13,226 bases of DNA from NCBI GenBank assembly GCA_003151535.1, contig PLXT01000130.1, positions 1-13,226 of the forward strand, read 5' to 3'. Origin of the DNA: Methanobacterium sp. Its GTDB lineage: Archaea; Methanobacteriota; Methanobacteria; Methanobacteriales; Methanobacteriaceae. Of this stretch, positions 6,431-12,947 are shown piece by piece (the first letter of the stretch is position 1; each line of letters starts with the position of its first letter). Both the position numbers and the translations under genes were made by a program. The notes under the pieces are model-generated. The model had not been told where the DNA came from. It made no database searches and saw only the letters and a program-made list of their open reading frames with translations.

Positions 6431-6913
6431 TTAAATCTTTTTATTTAATTCTATAAACTCAAAAAAGTTCTTCATATAAAATAACCTGTCAAAATTTCCC
6501 GCCATTAGGGTAATTTCTTTTGGGGTTACTTCTTGTGCTATTTTTTTATGGGCATATTTTTTAAAATCACCATCTACTATTTGTATTCTTTTATTTTTAT
6601 ATTCTAAAGCAGATATCCAATGATTGCAATCTTCAATTAAAATTAAACAAACTTTACCATTTCTTAATGCTTTTAATAATTTATTTTTAAAAACTCTTGG
6701 AGAAGTTGAATAATTTATTTTAAATTCTAAATTATAATATTCTATTCCTTTAATTATATTTTTTGGATATGCTAATCCAGCACCATTAATTCTATCTACT
6801 TTTATTAACTTTCTTAGATGCCTTTCTGATGTTTTAAAACCCAATTTAATAAGGCAGTTCCTAAAACCACTAACAAGACAAGTAAAATTAGTTTCGGGAA
6901 CTTTATATTTCAT
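6431..6913 (-). CDS. Papain-fold (C39-like) cysteine peptidase-like protein
   Basis: 160 residues, about the size of a lone C39-type domain. The layout fits a papain-like fold: Cys12 at the head of a helix (TCLVSGFRNCLIKLGF), a second helical block with a GAGL turn, a strand-loop-helix section, then the His strand CNHWISALEY (His98) and the Asp strand IQIVDGD (Asp114). The usual Gln about six residues before the Cys is not seen (Pro6 or Glu7 there), so catalysis is uncertain. There is no signal peptide or span. It starts in a TAATG overlap with the holin-like gene, so it is co-translated with the lysis genes. It could cleave a phage or host protein or peptidoglycan cross-links, or be a dead binding fold. 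The call rests on motif order only. Confidence 0.55.
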   Translation of the reverse strand: MKYKVPETNFTCLVSGFRNCLIKLGFKTSERHLRKLIKVDRINGAGLAYPKNIIKGIEYYNLEFKINYSTSPRVFKNKLLKALRNGKVCLILIEDCNHWISALEYKNKRIQIVDGDFKKYAHKKIAQEVTPKEITLMAGNFDRLFYMKNFFEFIELNKKI

Positions 6914-7488
6914 TACACGTTAGATTTGGGTTGAGGATTAGATTTTACCAATTGTTTATATTCTTCTTCTGTTATTGATGAATCATCTTTCTTAATTATA
7001 CCACCAGCAGATAATATGCTAAGTGCTTTATTAATTAACCATTCTACTACAGAATTTCCACCATAATTATAAATAGCTAATATCATTAAAAATGTAAAAC
7101 AAACCTCTATTACTCCTGAATAATTTATAGCAGAATTTAACCATACCTTTTCACCCCTCATACCTCTTTCTGCTATTATTACTAAACTAGTTATAATTAA
7201 TCTTAATATTTTATCAAATGTATTCCATTTAATAACTTTAGCTCTAATTTTTAAATCAGGAAGTGTTTGAACTGACACAGTTTCACCAGTAGTAGAACGA
7301 GGATCTGGAAAATCCTTGGGGGTAGATACAAAACTTCTAATCACAAACAATGCCAAAGATACTAAAAGAGTTGCAACCCAAAACCATACTTCTTTAAATA
7401 TATAAAATACAGTTATAAAATCACCCTGTTGTGCAAATTCTTTAGTTATTGCATTAAGGGTATCTGGAATTAATAATAAGGATAACAT
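6913..7488 (-). CDS. Multi-span membrane protein, holin-like
   Basis: 191 residues. Hydrophobic segments lie at about 34-52, 94-107 and 124-142, followed by an amphipathic helix (145-160) and a charged tail ending in KSNPQPKSNV. The segment between spans one and two (53-92) is hydrophilic and carries Pro and Thr residues. Two or three spans with a charged C-terminal tail, next to a cell-wall enzyme gene, fit a phage holin, which opens the inner membrane at the time of lysis. It is longer than most holins (60-150 aa) and I do not recognise a specific holin family. The ATG at 7488 is 11 bases after the stop of the cell-wall enzyme gene. Confidence 0.6.
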   Translation of the reverse strand: MLSLLLIPDTLNAITKEFAQQGDFITVFYIFKEVWFWVATLLVSLALFVIRSFVSTPKDFPDPRSTTGETVSVQTLPDLKIRAKVIKWNTFDKILRLIITSLVIIAERGMRGEKVWLNSAINYSGVIEVCFTFLMILAIYNYGGNSVVEWLINKALSILSAGGIIKKDDSSITEEEYKQLVKSNPQPKSNV

Positions 7489-7499
7489 TTATTTATAGT

Positions 7500-8231
7500 T
7501 TAATTTGAACTAGTTGCTTTATTGGCACTATCTGGGTTAAAATCAAAAGTATCCCAAAAATCTTCATCAATAACATACATTGGAATGTTGTTATGAACAG
7601 TATTAAGATTATTTTTTACTTTTGTTAGCAGGGGTTTAAAATCATCCTGATACTGATCCTGTTCATGTTCTGAAGCTATAATTATACAACCTTCAGAACT
7701 ATTTTTAAAACCATTTGCATTATGATTATTAATACCTATTGCTCCAAATACTGCGTAATTATCTACTTGTTTTCCCAAGTGAATAATATTTTCATTAGAA
7801 TCAGTTCTATAATACCACAATCCTTTATCTGATCTAATACAAATCCTAGCACCATCTCCACGATGATAGCCTATATTTCCAGCGTAAATTTGTTGGGCAC
7901 AATGTGCTATTCTATTTTTAGGTATTGAAGGATCTGCTGTTACATTATATTGATGAAGTAAAGTAGACCAACTAGTATCATCAACATCTGTAATTTCCAT
8001 TACAAATTCAATTTCATTATTTCTAATTTCATTATTAAATGAAATTTCTTCATTAGCTCTAGGAATAAAACATGCTATATCACCCTTATTTGGAGGAAAT
8101 TCTACATTTGCAATCCTATCAGGCCAATTTATTTTTAAATATTCTCTAAATTTGGTATCTAAATATTTAAAACCATTATAGCCAACATTATTAAGATAAT
8201 CTGTGATTTTTTGTTTAATTTCTACTGTCAT
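7500..8231 (-). CDS. L,D-transpeptidase-fold (YkuD-like) protein, putative lysin
   Basis: 243 residues. The C-terminal half carries the hallmark of the L,D-transpeptidase-like fold: a strand ending GINNH (His170), an Asn/Gly-rich loop and then SSEGC (Cys182), followed by a hydrophobic strand IIIAS. Upstream GYHRGDGARICIR and GLWYYRTD strands match the layout of a widespread uncharacterised phage and bacterial family with a G-x-H-K/R-G box and a GINIH...S-x-GC box. In this fold the Cys attacks the peptide stem of peptidoglycan; phage versions may cut or exchange cross-links. There is no signal peptide. The start has a good GGAGG site 9 bases upstream (8241-8245) and overlaps the previous stop in TAATG. 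It lies between a spanin-like and a holin-like gene, so lysin is the best guess. An inactive structural or wall-binding role is possible. Confidence 0.6.
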   Translation of the reverse strand: MTVEIKQKITDYLNNVGYNGFKYLDTKFREYLKINWPDRIANVEFPPNKGDIACFIPRANEEISFNNEIRNNEIEFVMEITDVDDTSWSTLLHQYNVTADPSIPKNRIAHCAQQIYAGNIGYHRGDGARICIRSDKGLWYYRTDSNENIIHLGKQVDNYAVFGAIGINNHNANGFKNSSEGCIIIASEHEQDQYQDDFKPLLTKVKNNLNTVHNNIPMYVIDEDFWDTFDFNPDSANKATSSN

Positions 8232-8620
8232 TATTTATTTCCTCCACTTTTTATTAAAGATTTCTTTTTTAAGTTATTTATATTACTATTATTAAGACCT
8301 AATGAATCTTTTAAATCTTCTATTTTGTGCCTAAATTCAATATTATTTAATTCAGTTCTCATTCCCACTAAAGTAATATCAAAAGCATCCTGTTTATTTA
8401 TAACTATTAATTGCCTTTTTGCTACAACTTGTAAAGTATCTGCATCATTTTCTATAGTAGTTTGAATAGGAGTTATCCATGTTCTCCAAACAAAACTACA
8501 AACTAGTAAAATAAAAAATATTTGTGCTTTTGTAAATGTAAAATCACCAATTACTGGTAAATGAATAGTAAAAGAAATTAAATCTTTACCATTCGTTTTT
8601 CTAAATAAGGGTTGATTCAT
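8231..8620 (-). CDS. Single-span membrane protein with coiled coil, i-spanin-like
   Basis: 129 residues. A 30-residue N-terminal part with Arg and Lys residues precedes one hydrophobic span at about residues 33-50. The 75-residue C-terminal part is rich in Asp, Asn, Glu and Lys with heptad-like hydrophobics and is probably periplasmic coiled coil. This topology is typical of inner-membrane spanins, which help disrupt the outer membrane at lysis, and the neighbours fit a lysis cassette. No lipoprotein partner (o-spanin) was found, so another role is possible. The ATG at 8620 directly follows a run of ten T residues and has no Shine-Dalgarno. Confidence 0.6.
   Translation of the reverse strand: MNQPLFRKTNGKDLISFTIHLPVIGDFTFTKAQIFFILLVCSFVWRTWITPIQTTIENDADTLQVVAKRQLIVINKQDAFDITLVGMRTELNNIEFRHKIEDLKDSLGLNNSNINNLKKKSLIKSGGNK
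8241..8245 (-). promoter_or_regulatory. Ribosome binding site of the L,D-transpeptidase-fold gene
   Basis: GGAGG on the minus strand, 9 bases before the ATG at 8231 and inside the end of the upstream coding region. It supports the chosen start and shows that this gene can be initiated independently of the gene before it. Confidence 0.7.
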
Positions 8621-8702
8621 AAAAAAAAAATTAAATTTTATTATTTTAGGTAGTCATATCCGCCCTGAATGAAAACCGGGATAAGTATTTCAAGTTCTTT
8701 GA
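8621..8702 (-). other. Gap between the fibre fragment and the lysis genes; GC-richer tract then T-run
   Basis: 82 bases. The half next to 8702 carries an unusually GC-rich tract for this window (CCCGG and GGGCGG within about 20 bases). The other half is nearly pure A/T and ends in ten T residues on the minus strand (8630-8621). I see no stable GC-rich hairpin in front of the T-run, so it is not a convincing terminator. A 21-codon TTG-started frame (8706-8641) spans it but is too short to trust. Confidence 0.5.
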
Positions 8703-9026
8703 TCAATTTGCTCCTATTTTAGTAAGTAATTCTCTCGTTAATATCCTATCGAAAATAATCCCATCTGTCGTTGAAAGCCCCTTCATTATCGCATGGAAAG
8801 AATATCTATGAGTTGAACTATTGCTTAAAAATCCTAAAGCGTTATCTGCTCCTGTATAAATTAATAAATTTGGTAATGCCGATGAAGAATTGGTTGCGGA
8901 GAATTTTTGAACAGAACCTATATAACCATAAAGCTGCGCCGATCCGGTTCTTGTGACCCAAAATCCACCCGTGTTTGTACTATTTGAAACAGTACTATAA
9001 CCCGTCTGATTGATAACTCCATACAT
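8703..9026 (-). CDS. Orphan C-terminal lectin-like (LamG/concanavalin-type) fibre domain, probably a truncated remnant
   Basis: 107 codons from an ATG at 9026 to TGA 8705-8703. The product is a second copy of the last about 100 residues of the 798-aa fibre protein: shared NQT, GFW or YWG, LPNL, Y-x-G, SN-x-x-T-x-RY and a terminal GAN occur in the same order. The similarity continues upstream of the ATG into in-frame codons with no start (to about 9050, where a TAA at 9056-9054 closes the frame), so the first part of the domain seems cut away. By hand count 90 of 240 bases in 8761-9000 are G or C (37.5%), above most neighbours. It may still be made as a short free protein, but the ATG lies inside the domain and the upstream site is weak. 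It is best read as a leftover of fibre-gene recombination. Confidence 0.55.
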   Translation of the reverse strand: MYGVINQTGYSTVSNSTNTGGFWVTRTGSAQLYGYIGSVQKFSATNSSSALPNLLIYTGADNALGFLSNSSTHRYSFHAIMKGLSTTDGIIFDRILTRELLTKIGAN

Positions 9027-9046
9027 CGTACCTGAAAAATCAGAGA

Positions 9047-9263
9047 TTACAATTTATTTTCTGTAACTGTGCTAACTTCATTGTCTACTTTTTCTTCTGT
9101 TATTATTAGTAAAGAACCGCTTACCCCTACATATTTTAGCTTCTTGTCTTTAGGTATGTTCTTTTCAATTAACTGCTCAATTGCTTTTACAATATCTCTA
9201 TAGTTAGCAACGTCTTTCCCTGAATTACTAAAATTTATATTATGAGTATCTACTAAGTGGCAT
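9047..9263 (-). pseudogene. Small gene broken by a one-base frame shift just after its start
   Basis: An ATG at 9263 sits seven bases after a good GAAGAGG ribosome site, but its own frame stops after seven codons (MPLSRYS). Skipping one C (9259 or 9260) moves into a frame that is open for about 70 codons to TAA 9049-9047, beginning HLVDTHNINFSNSGKDV and containing a charged helix (YRDIVKAIEQLIEK) and a YVGVSGSLLIITEE beta stretch. That frame has no ATG or GTG of its own, and its only TTG is the last codon before the stop. The open frame is the same as that of the 62-aa gene upstream, separated by TAA 9268-9266. Explanations are a pseudogene, a sequencing or assembly error in the CC pair, or +1 programmed frameshifting. 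The protein family is not recognised. Confidence 0.5.
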
Positions 9264-9265
9264 TT

Positions 9266-9454
9266 TTATACCTCTTCACTCACAGTGGTTACAACTCTAA
9301 CTACTGTATCAGGGCCACCTGATTGAAATATAGCACTAGCTTTATCTTGAGTAGCTTGATTAAAATCTTTCGCTATATCAGATAAATTACTTGAATCGTA
9401 ACTTATATCTTTAATGTTTGATGTATCTGAAAAATCTGAATGTACTGTTCTCAT
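9266..9454 (-). CDS. 62-aa phage protein, unknown
   Basis: 62 residues beginning MRTVHSDFSDTSNIKD, rich in Asp and Ser, with a short helix (DIAKDFNQATQDKASAI) and a final strand VVRVVTTVSEEV. It has one of the best ribosome sites in the window (AAGGAG, 8-base spacer), which argues it is real despite its size. It lies directly after the fibre gene, a usual place for small fibre-assembly or fibre-associated proteins, but no family is recognised. The last codons contain the ribosome site of the next, frame-broken gene. Confidence 0.65.
   Translation of the reverse strand: MRTVHSDFSDTSNIKDISYDSSNLSDIAKDFNQATQDKASAIFQSGGPDTVVRVVTTVSEEV
9271..9277 (-). promoter_or_regulatory. Ribosome binding site of the frame-broken small gene
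   Basis: GAAGAGG on the minus strand, seven bases before the ATG at 9263. Its quality and spacing indicate that the ATG was a genuine start, which is the key evidence that the one-base shift downstream is abnormal rather than a false gene. Confidence 0.65.
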
Positions 9455-9462
9455 TTTATTTT

Positions 9463-9468
9463 CTCCTT
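9463..9468 (-). promoter_or_regulatory. Ribosome binding site of the 62-aa gene
   Basis: AAGGAG on the minus strand with an 8-base A/T spacer to the ATG at 9454. It is a near-consensus site in a 22-base gap behind the fibre gene, supporting the start of the 62-aa gene. Confidence 0.75.
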
Positions 9469-9476
9469 ATAATTTT

Positions 9477-11873
9477 TTAATTCGCTCCTAATGCAGTTAA
9501 TGCTACTAAAATATCATTATCAACATTAGCTTGTTCTGTGTTTGTAAAATAATTACCAATTAATAAAACATTATATCTTGAAGTGGTCATATTACTTACA
9601 AGACCATTAACACTTCTTGTACCCCAGTACATTGACAAATTAGGAAGTCCACTTGTTGCAATTGTTACATTAATTATTTTAGTAGAATTCCAAAACCCTT
9701 CCAAAGTAGTACCATTACGCATTCCCCAATATCTACCTACTCCATGAGTATTTGCTGCACTAGAATTATTAGTTTGGTTCATTCTTAGATAAAAAGTGCT
9801 ACCAATATTTGGTTCAATATCAATATTATTAGTATTTCCTGCATTTTCAACTCCTAAGTCAACACCAACACCTGATGTGTCAAATATATTAGAACCAATC
9901 ATAATAGTACAACTAGTTTGTGTGAATCTAATAGCTGTAGAACTTGGTATATAATTAAACTTACCAAAACTTAATGTAGCAGACCTCCTAAAACCACGAT
10001 ACTGAGTAAACCTCATCCCAGTAATAGTATCTTTAAACTTTGTCGGGTCAACAATATTAGTTATTGCAGATATGGAATCAAAATTCGCCCACCATTTAAA
10101 GACATCTACTCTATCACTTAAATGAGTAACTCCTAAATGAGTTTTAATGTTCACTATTAAAGTATTGAGAATGGTTTTCAAACTATCCGGTAATTGCGAT
10201 AATGTATTAAAATATGACGCAATATCAACATCATAAGGACTTGCTACCCATCTTGTTTTTATTATTCCATTTGTTGAATCTTTATGAGTATTCATTACTG
10301 TTGTATGTGCATAATAAGTAGTATCTCCAACATTATTTGATGTAGATAAATATTGAAATGTAGAATCATTAAGCCTTGTCATGGAATGGCGTACCCAAGT
10401 TCCATTTATACCTGTTCTTGTCCAAATATTATTAGAATCTGGAATAAAAATACCTCTGCCTATATTCAGTACAGTGTCTACTGTACCAGTTATAGCAGAA
10501 TCTTTTTGAGTTGTACTTACTAACTGTACCCCATAAGAGCGATAAGCAGTTACTGGTTCCCCCACACTATCCATTTTAACTAAAAAAGCTTCTTCTATTC
10601 TTTTCTTTACACCAACAGTTCCATGATTTCCATCTCCTCGCCAACAAGGTAAAAAATATCTATCATTTGTAGTGTGGTCACCATAGTAAGGTCTAGCATA
10701 AACATAATACCCACCAAAATATATAGCGGAATCAGCTAACCACTGATTAATAGCAACTCCTATTAAAAAATCACCAGTAGAGTTGCACATACACCCGTCA
10801 GTAAAGTATTTTATTTTATGAGCTTTACAAAATAGCATCCTACTTTTCCAAGCACTCTTTAAAGAATCTAATATTGTTGTAGTATCAGACGTACTCCTAA
10901 TATCATTGATACACTCTCCATCCCAAACGTAATCAGGATGAAATCTAAGTATCAATGTAGAATCTTGTTTATAAAGTGTTACTCTAGTACTACCATCAAT
11001 TGAATTATTGTAATAATGCCATCCTGGAATTATCTGGCAAGCTAAGTCAATAGAATTATCTTTTCTTATTATAGGCTGTGATGCACCTATATCATCCCAT
11101 GTGGATTGTTCTCCTGATATTGCACCCTTTGCTGGGTCATAATAATACCCACACTTATTAGATGCACCTAATTGAGCTACAAATATTGAATCTTCATATT
11201 TTTCAAAAAAACATATTATTGGGACTACTGTAGTAGAAACAGTATCACTAGACCAATCATGGGTAGAACCAGTTGCAAAGCTAGTTCTAATCCTTGTACT
11301 ATCATTTAATCCAAAAGTTGTCGCTGGAGTAAATGAATAAGTAAAATCACTGCTTGCTATACACTGTAATCTCAGACAATCTCTATTTAAGAAATAGATT
11401 GGAGTGGGTAATAAAAATGTATCAACTTGATTTAAAGGAGCTACTCTTATTAATGATGATATATCTCCTGTAGAATCTATGGAATCAAATTTTACAAATC
11501 CTCCATTTTGTCTTGATGAAATAAGATTAAAACGTGAAACATCATTAGTCCTTAATTTAAAAGCAATCTTTGTTAATAATCCGCTTCCATTAAATTGAAA
11601 GTTAAGTCCGTAAATTAACATATCATGTATATTATTACCCCAAGGAACTGTTCCTACAGTAAGTGAATTTATTAAAGTACCAGAACCGTTATAATAATAG
11701 GGTGAGGGTAATACTTGTACTAAGTATTTTATGATATCAGCACTACTTTTATAATAACCATCTCCAAAGTCACCTACTACTTTATTAGCATTCTTATAGT
11801 ATCCTTCTTGCTCCTGAGCAAAGGATGCAACTATAAGTAAAAAACATAGTATTATTATTTTAACTGTGTTCAA
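9477..11873 (-). CDS. Exported fibre-like protein with SGNH/SASA-type esterase domain and C-terminal lectin-like domain
   Basis: 798 residues. Residues 1-20 form a signal peptide (lysine, hydrophobic core, ASFAQ end). Residues about 25-225 look like a beta sandwich. Residues about 228-435 carry SGNH-hydrolase blocks in order: FVAQLGASNKCG (Ser238; like the GQSNM-G block of sialate O-acetylesterases, with Ala for Gln), GECIND (Asn323) and GDGNHGTVG (Asp414, His417). Such domains remove O-acetyl groups from polysaccharides and occur on phage tail fibres. Residues about 550-600 are helical. Residues 617-798 form a lectin-like, concanavalin/LamG-type domain, ending GAN. Eleven Cys residues lie outside the signal peptide, fitting an exported, disulfide-bonded protein. 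The start is TTG at 11873 with GGGGAG four bases upstream; it overlaps the previous gene by 14 bases and is needed to include the signal peptide. It may be a virion receptor-binding protein or a secreted enzyme changing the host surface. Confidence 0.75.
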   Translation of the reverse strand: MNTVKIIILCFLLIVASFAQEQEGYYKNANKVVGDFGDGYYKSSADIIKYLVQVLPSPYYYNGSGTLINSLTVGTVPWGNNIHDMLIYGLNFQFNGSGLLTKIAFKLRTNDVSRFNLISSRQNGGFVKFDSIDSTGDISSLIRVAPLNQVDTFLLPTPIYFLNRDCLRLQCIASSDFTYSFTPATTFGLNDSTRIRTSFATGSTHDWSSDTVSTTVVPIICFFEKYEDSIFVAQLGASNKCGYYYDPAKGAISGEQSTWDDIGASQPIIRKDNSIDLACQIIPGWHYYNNSIDGSTRVTLYKQDSTLILRFHPDYVWDGECINDIRSTSDTTTILDSLKSAWKSRMLFCKAHKIKYFTDGCMCNSTGDFLIGVAINQWLADSAIYFGGYYVYARPYYGDHTTNDRYFLPCWRGDGNHGTVGVKKRIEEAFLVKMDSVGEPVTAYRSYGVQLVSTTQKDSAITGTVDTVLNIGRGIFIPDSNNIWTRTGINGTWVRHSMTRLNDSTFQYLSTSNNVGDTTYYAHTTVMNTHKDSTNGIIKTRWVASPYDVDIASYFNTLSQLPDSLKTILNTLIVNIKTHLGVTHLSDRVDVFKWWANFDSISAITNIVDPTKFKDTITGMRFTQYRGFRRSATLSFGKFNYIPSSTAIRFTQTSCTIMIGSNIFDTSGVGVDLGVENAGNTNNIDIEPNIGSTFYLRMNQTNNSSAANTHGVGRYWGMRNGTTLEGFWNSTKIINVTIATSGLPNLSMYWGTRSVNGLVSNMTTSRYNVLLIGNYFTNTEQANVDNDILVALTALGAN

Positions 11874-12234
11874 AGATCTCCCCAGTTATTTTATTGCCAG
11901 TAATTCCTCCTGATGCAAAATAAGCATAAAAAATAACCCCCTTGACCCAATAAATATCATTTCTATTTAAAGTTGTACCAGGTAATACTCTATGCCAAAG
12001 TATCCTATTTCCTTCTTTAATTTTAACTATTAAAGTATCTGTAGCAGAATTATTAACAAAAGAATATTTATATGTTCTACTGTATAAACCAGGTTCTTGA
12101 TAAAATATTTGAGTTGAATCAGCAGTTAGAGTTAAATTGGGTGCTGATTTTAATTCAATATAAGGTAATGGTGTCTGAGAATACACCATAACATTAATTA
12201 AAAATAAAAGTATGAAACTTAATATTATTTTCAT
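11860..12234 (-). CDS. Small exported beta-rich protein with signal peptide, fibre-associated
   Basis: 124 residues. Residues 1-19 are a signal peptide (MKII, long hydrophobic core, VYSQ end). The mature part is beta-rich with no Cys: ADSTQIFY, TYKYSFVNNSATDTLIVKI, an ILWHRVLPGTTLNRND turn and a final YAYFASGGITGNKI stretch. The strand pattern with a central P-G-T turn resembles small phage head-fibre or knob proteins, but no family is firmly recognised. It starts in an ATGA overlap with the 88-aa gene and overlaps the SGNH fibre gene by 14 bases. The two signal-peptide proteins are therefore made together and probably act together outside the cytoplasm. Confidence 0.7.
   Translation of the reverse strand: MKIILSFILLFLINVMVYSQTPLPYIELKSAPNLTLTADSTQIFYQEPGLYSRTYKYSFVNNSATDTLIVKIKEGNRILWHRVLPGTTLNRNDIYWVKGVIFYAYFASGGITGNKITGEIFEHS
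11878..11883 (-). promoter_or_regulatory. Ribosome binding site deciding the TTG start of the fibre gene
   Basis: GGGGAG on the minus strand, four bases before TTG 11873-11871, inside the end of the upstream coding region. The spacing is short, but there is no ATG or GTG that would keep the signal peptide, so this site supports the TTG start. Confidence 0.5.
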
Positions 12235-12497
12235 AGAGTTTGATCAAAATATTGAATATTATAATCACTAAAAGAAGTGCCATCAGAAGAGTGTGAATAA
12301 GAAATATTTGGAACACCAGGATCAACATAAATACCAGATAATCTAGCGATACCATCATCTGTAGCCAAATATGTATGTACTTCGGTTAAAACTGATGGAT
12401 AGGTAGTTGCAACAAAATCTGTTTTAGCAATTAATGAATTAATTTCTAATTCAAATTGTTTGTTAAAACGTTTATATAATCTAACTTGAGTTGACAT
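12231..12497 (-). CDS. 88-aa phage protein, unknown
   Basis: 88 residues. The N-terminal half is helical (MSTQVRLYKRFNKQFELEINSLIAKTDFVA) and the C-terminal half is beta-rich (ARLSGIYVDPG, then VPNISYSHSSDGTSF and NIQYFDQTL). There is no signal peptide, unlike the next two genes. The ATG has no Shine-Dalgarno. Its TGA overlaps the ATG of the next gene as ATGA. It may be a small structural or assembly factor for the fibre module, which is inference from position only. Confidence 0.65.
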   Translation of the reverse strand: MSTQVRLYKRFNKQFELEINSLIAKTDFVATTYPSVLTEVHTYLATDDGIARLSGIYVDPGVPNISYSHSSDGTSFSDYNIQYFDQTL

Positions 12498-12530
12498 TCT
12501 GATTAAATATTCAAATTTACAATATTTTCT

Positions 12531-12926
12531 TTAATTTATCAATTCATTCGGAAATATGAAGTGTATTTTAAATAAATCACCTTCATTTGCTCCTTCTTCA
12601 TCCAAAACTTCTGTTTCCATATGTTCATGAAATATATCAGCATAAATAAGTGCTAAATTATCCTGAGAATAACTTTCTAATGTAAAACCTTGATAATTCC
12701 CCTGTTCTTCAGTTTCATCCCCATCTACTTTAATGTTTCTTTGAACTATATCATGAATATACCAATTAACATTTTTACCATCTTTAAATTTAATTTCATA
12801 TTTTCCAGAACCACTAGACTTGATGGATTCTACTTTCTTTTCTTTATCATATTGATCTACATAAAGTTTAAGTTGAGTAAGTTTATCTTTTATGTACTCT
12901 AATGGATTGAACATAAGTAATGCCAT
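12531..12926 (-). CDS. 131-aa acidic phage protein, unknown
   Basis: 131 residues with an N-terminal helix (FNPLEYIKDKLTQLKLYVDQYD), a beta section (KYEIKFKDGKNVNWYIHDIV), an acidic middle (DGDETEEQG) and a C-terminal strand (FKIHFIFPNELIN). There is no signal peptide or span. The start is the first of two in-frame ATGs; it has an excellent AGGAG site with six-base spacing (12933-12937). No family recognised. Confidence 0.7.
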   Translation of the reverse strand: MALLMFNPLEYIKDKLTQLKLYVDQYDKEKKVESIKSSGSGKYEIKFKDGKNVNWYIHDIVQRNIKVDGDETEEQGNYQGFTLESYSQDNLALIYADIFHEHMETEVLDEEGANEGDLFKIHFIFPNELIN

Positions 12927-12932
12927 TTTTTA

Positions 12933-12937
12933 CTCCT
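12933..12937 (-). promoter_or_regulatory. Ribosome binding site of the 131-aa gene
   Basis: AGGAG on the minus strand, six bases before the ATG at 12926. It chooses the first ATG over the second in-frame ATG at 12914. Confidence 0.7.
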
Positions 12938-12947
12938 ATTGTTTAGG

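Noticed and set aside
8211..8465. Plus-strand open frame of 84 codons across the spanin-like gene
   Set aside because: It is antisense to two overlapping genes with good junction logic and shows only low-complexity hydrophobic sequence.
8621..8630. Run of ten T on the minus strand as an intrinsic terminator
   Set aside because: No stable GC-containing hairpin precedes it, and it directly abuts the start codon of the next gene.
8641..8706. 21-codon frame starting TTG with an AGGAG four bases upstream, overlapping the stop of the lectin-like fragment
   Set aside because: Too short to support; the AGGAG is also explained as Gly codons at the conserved end of the fibre domain. The GC-richer tract it covers is noted in the gap entry.
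8771..8956. Plus-strand open frame of 61 codons
   Set aside because: It is antisense to the lectin-like fragment, which has clear similarity to the fibre C-terminus in the opposite strand.
12512..12543. TAAATTTG (12519-12512) with an ATTG 20 bases upstream, a possible Bacteroidota-type promoter before the 88-aa gene
   Set aside because: The -33 box is off by one, the leader would be only a few bases long, and the host group is uncertain; not enough to annotate.
12690..12902. Plus-strand open frame of 70 codons
   Set aside because: It is the antisense shadow of the 131-aa gene, which has an excellent ribosome site; the product is a run of Phe/Ile/Asn.
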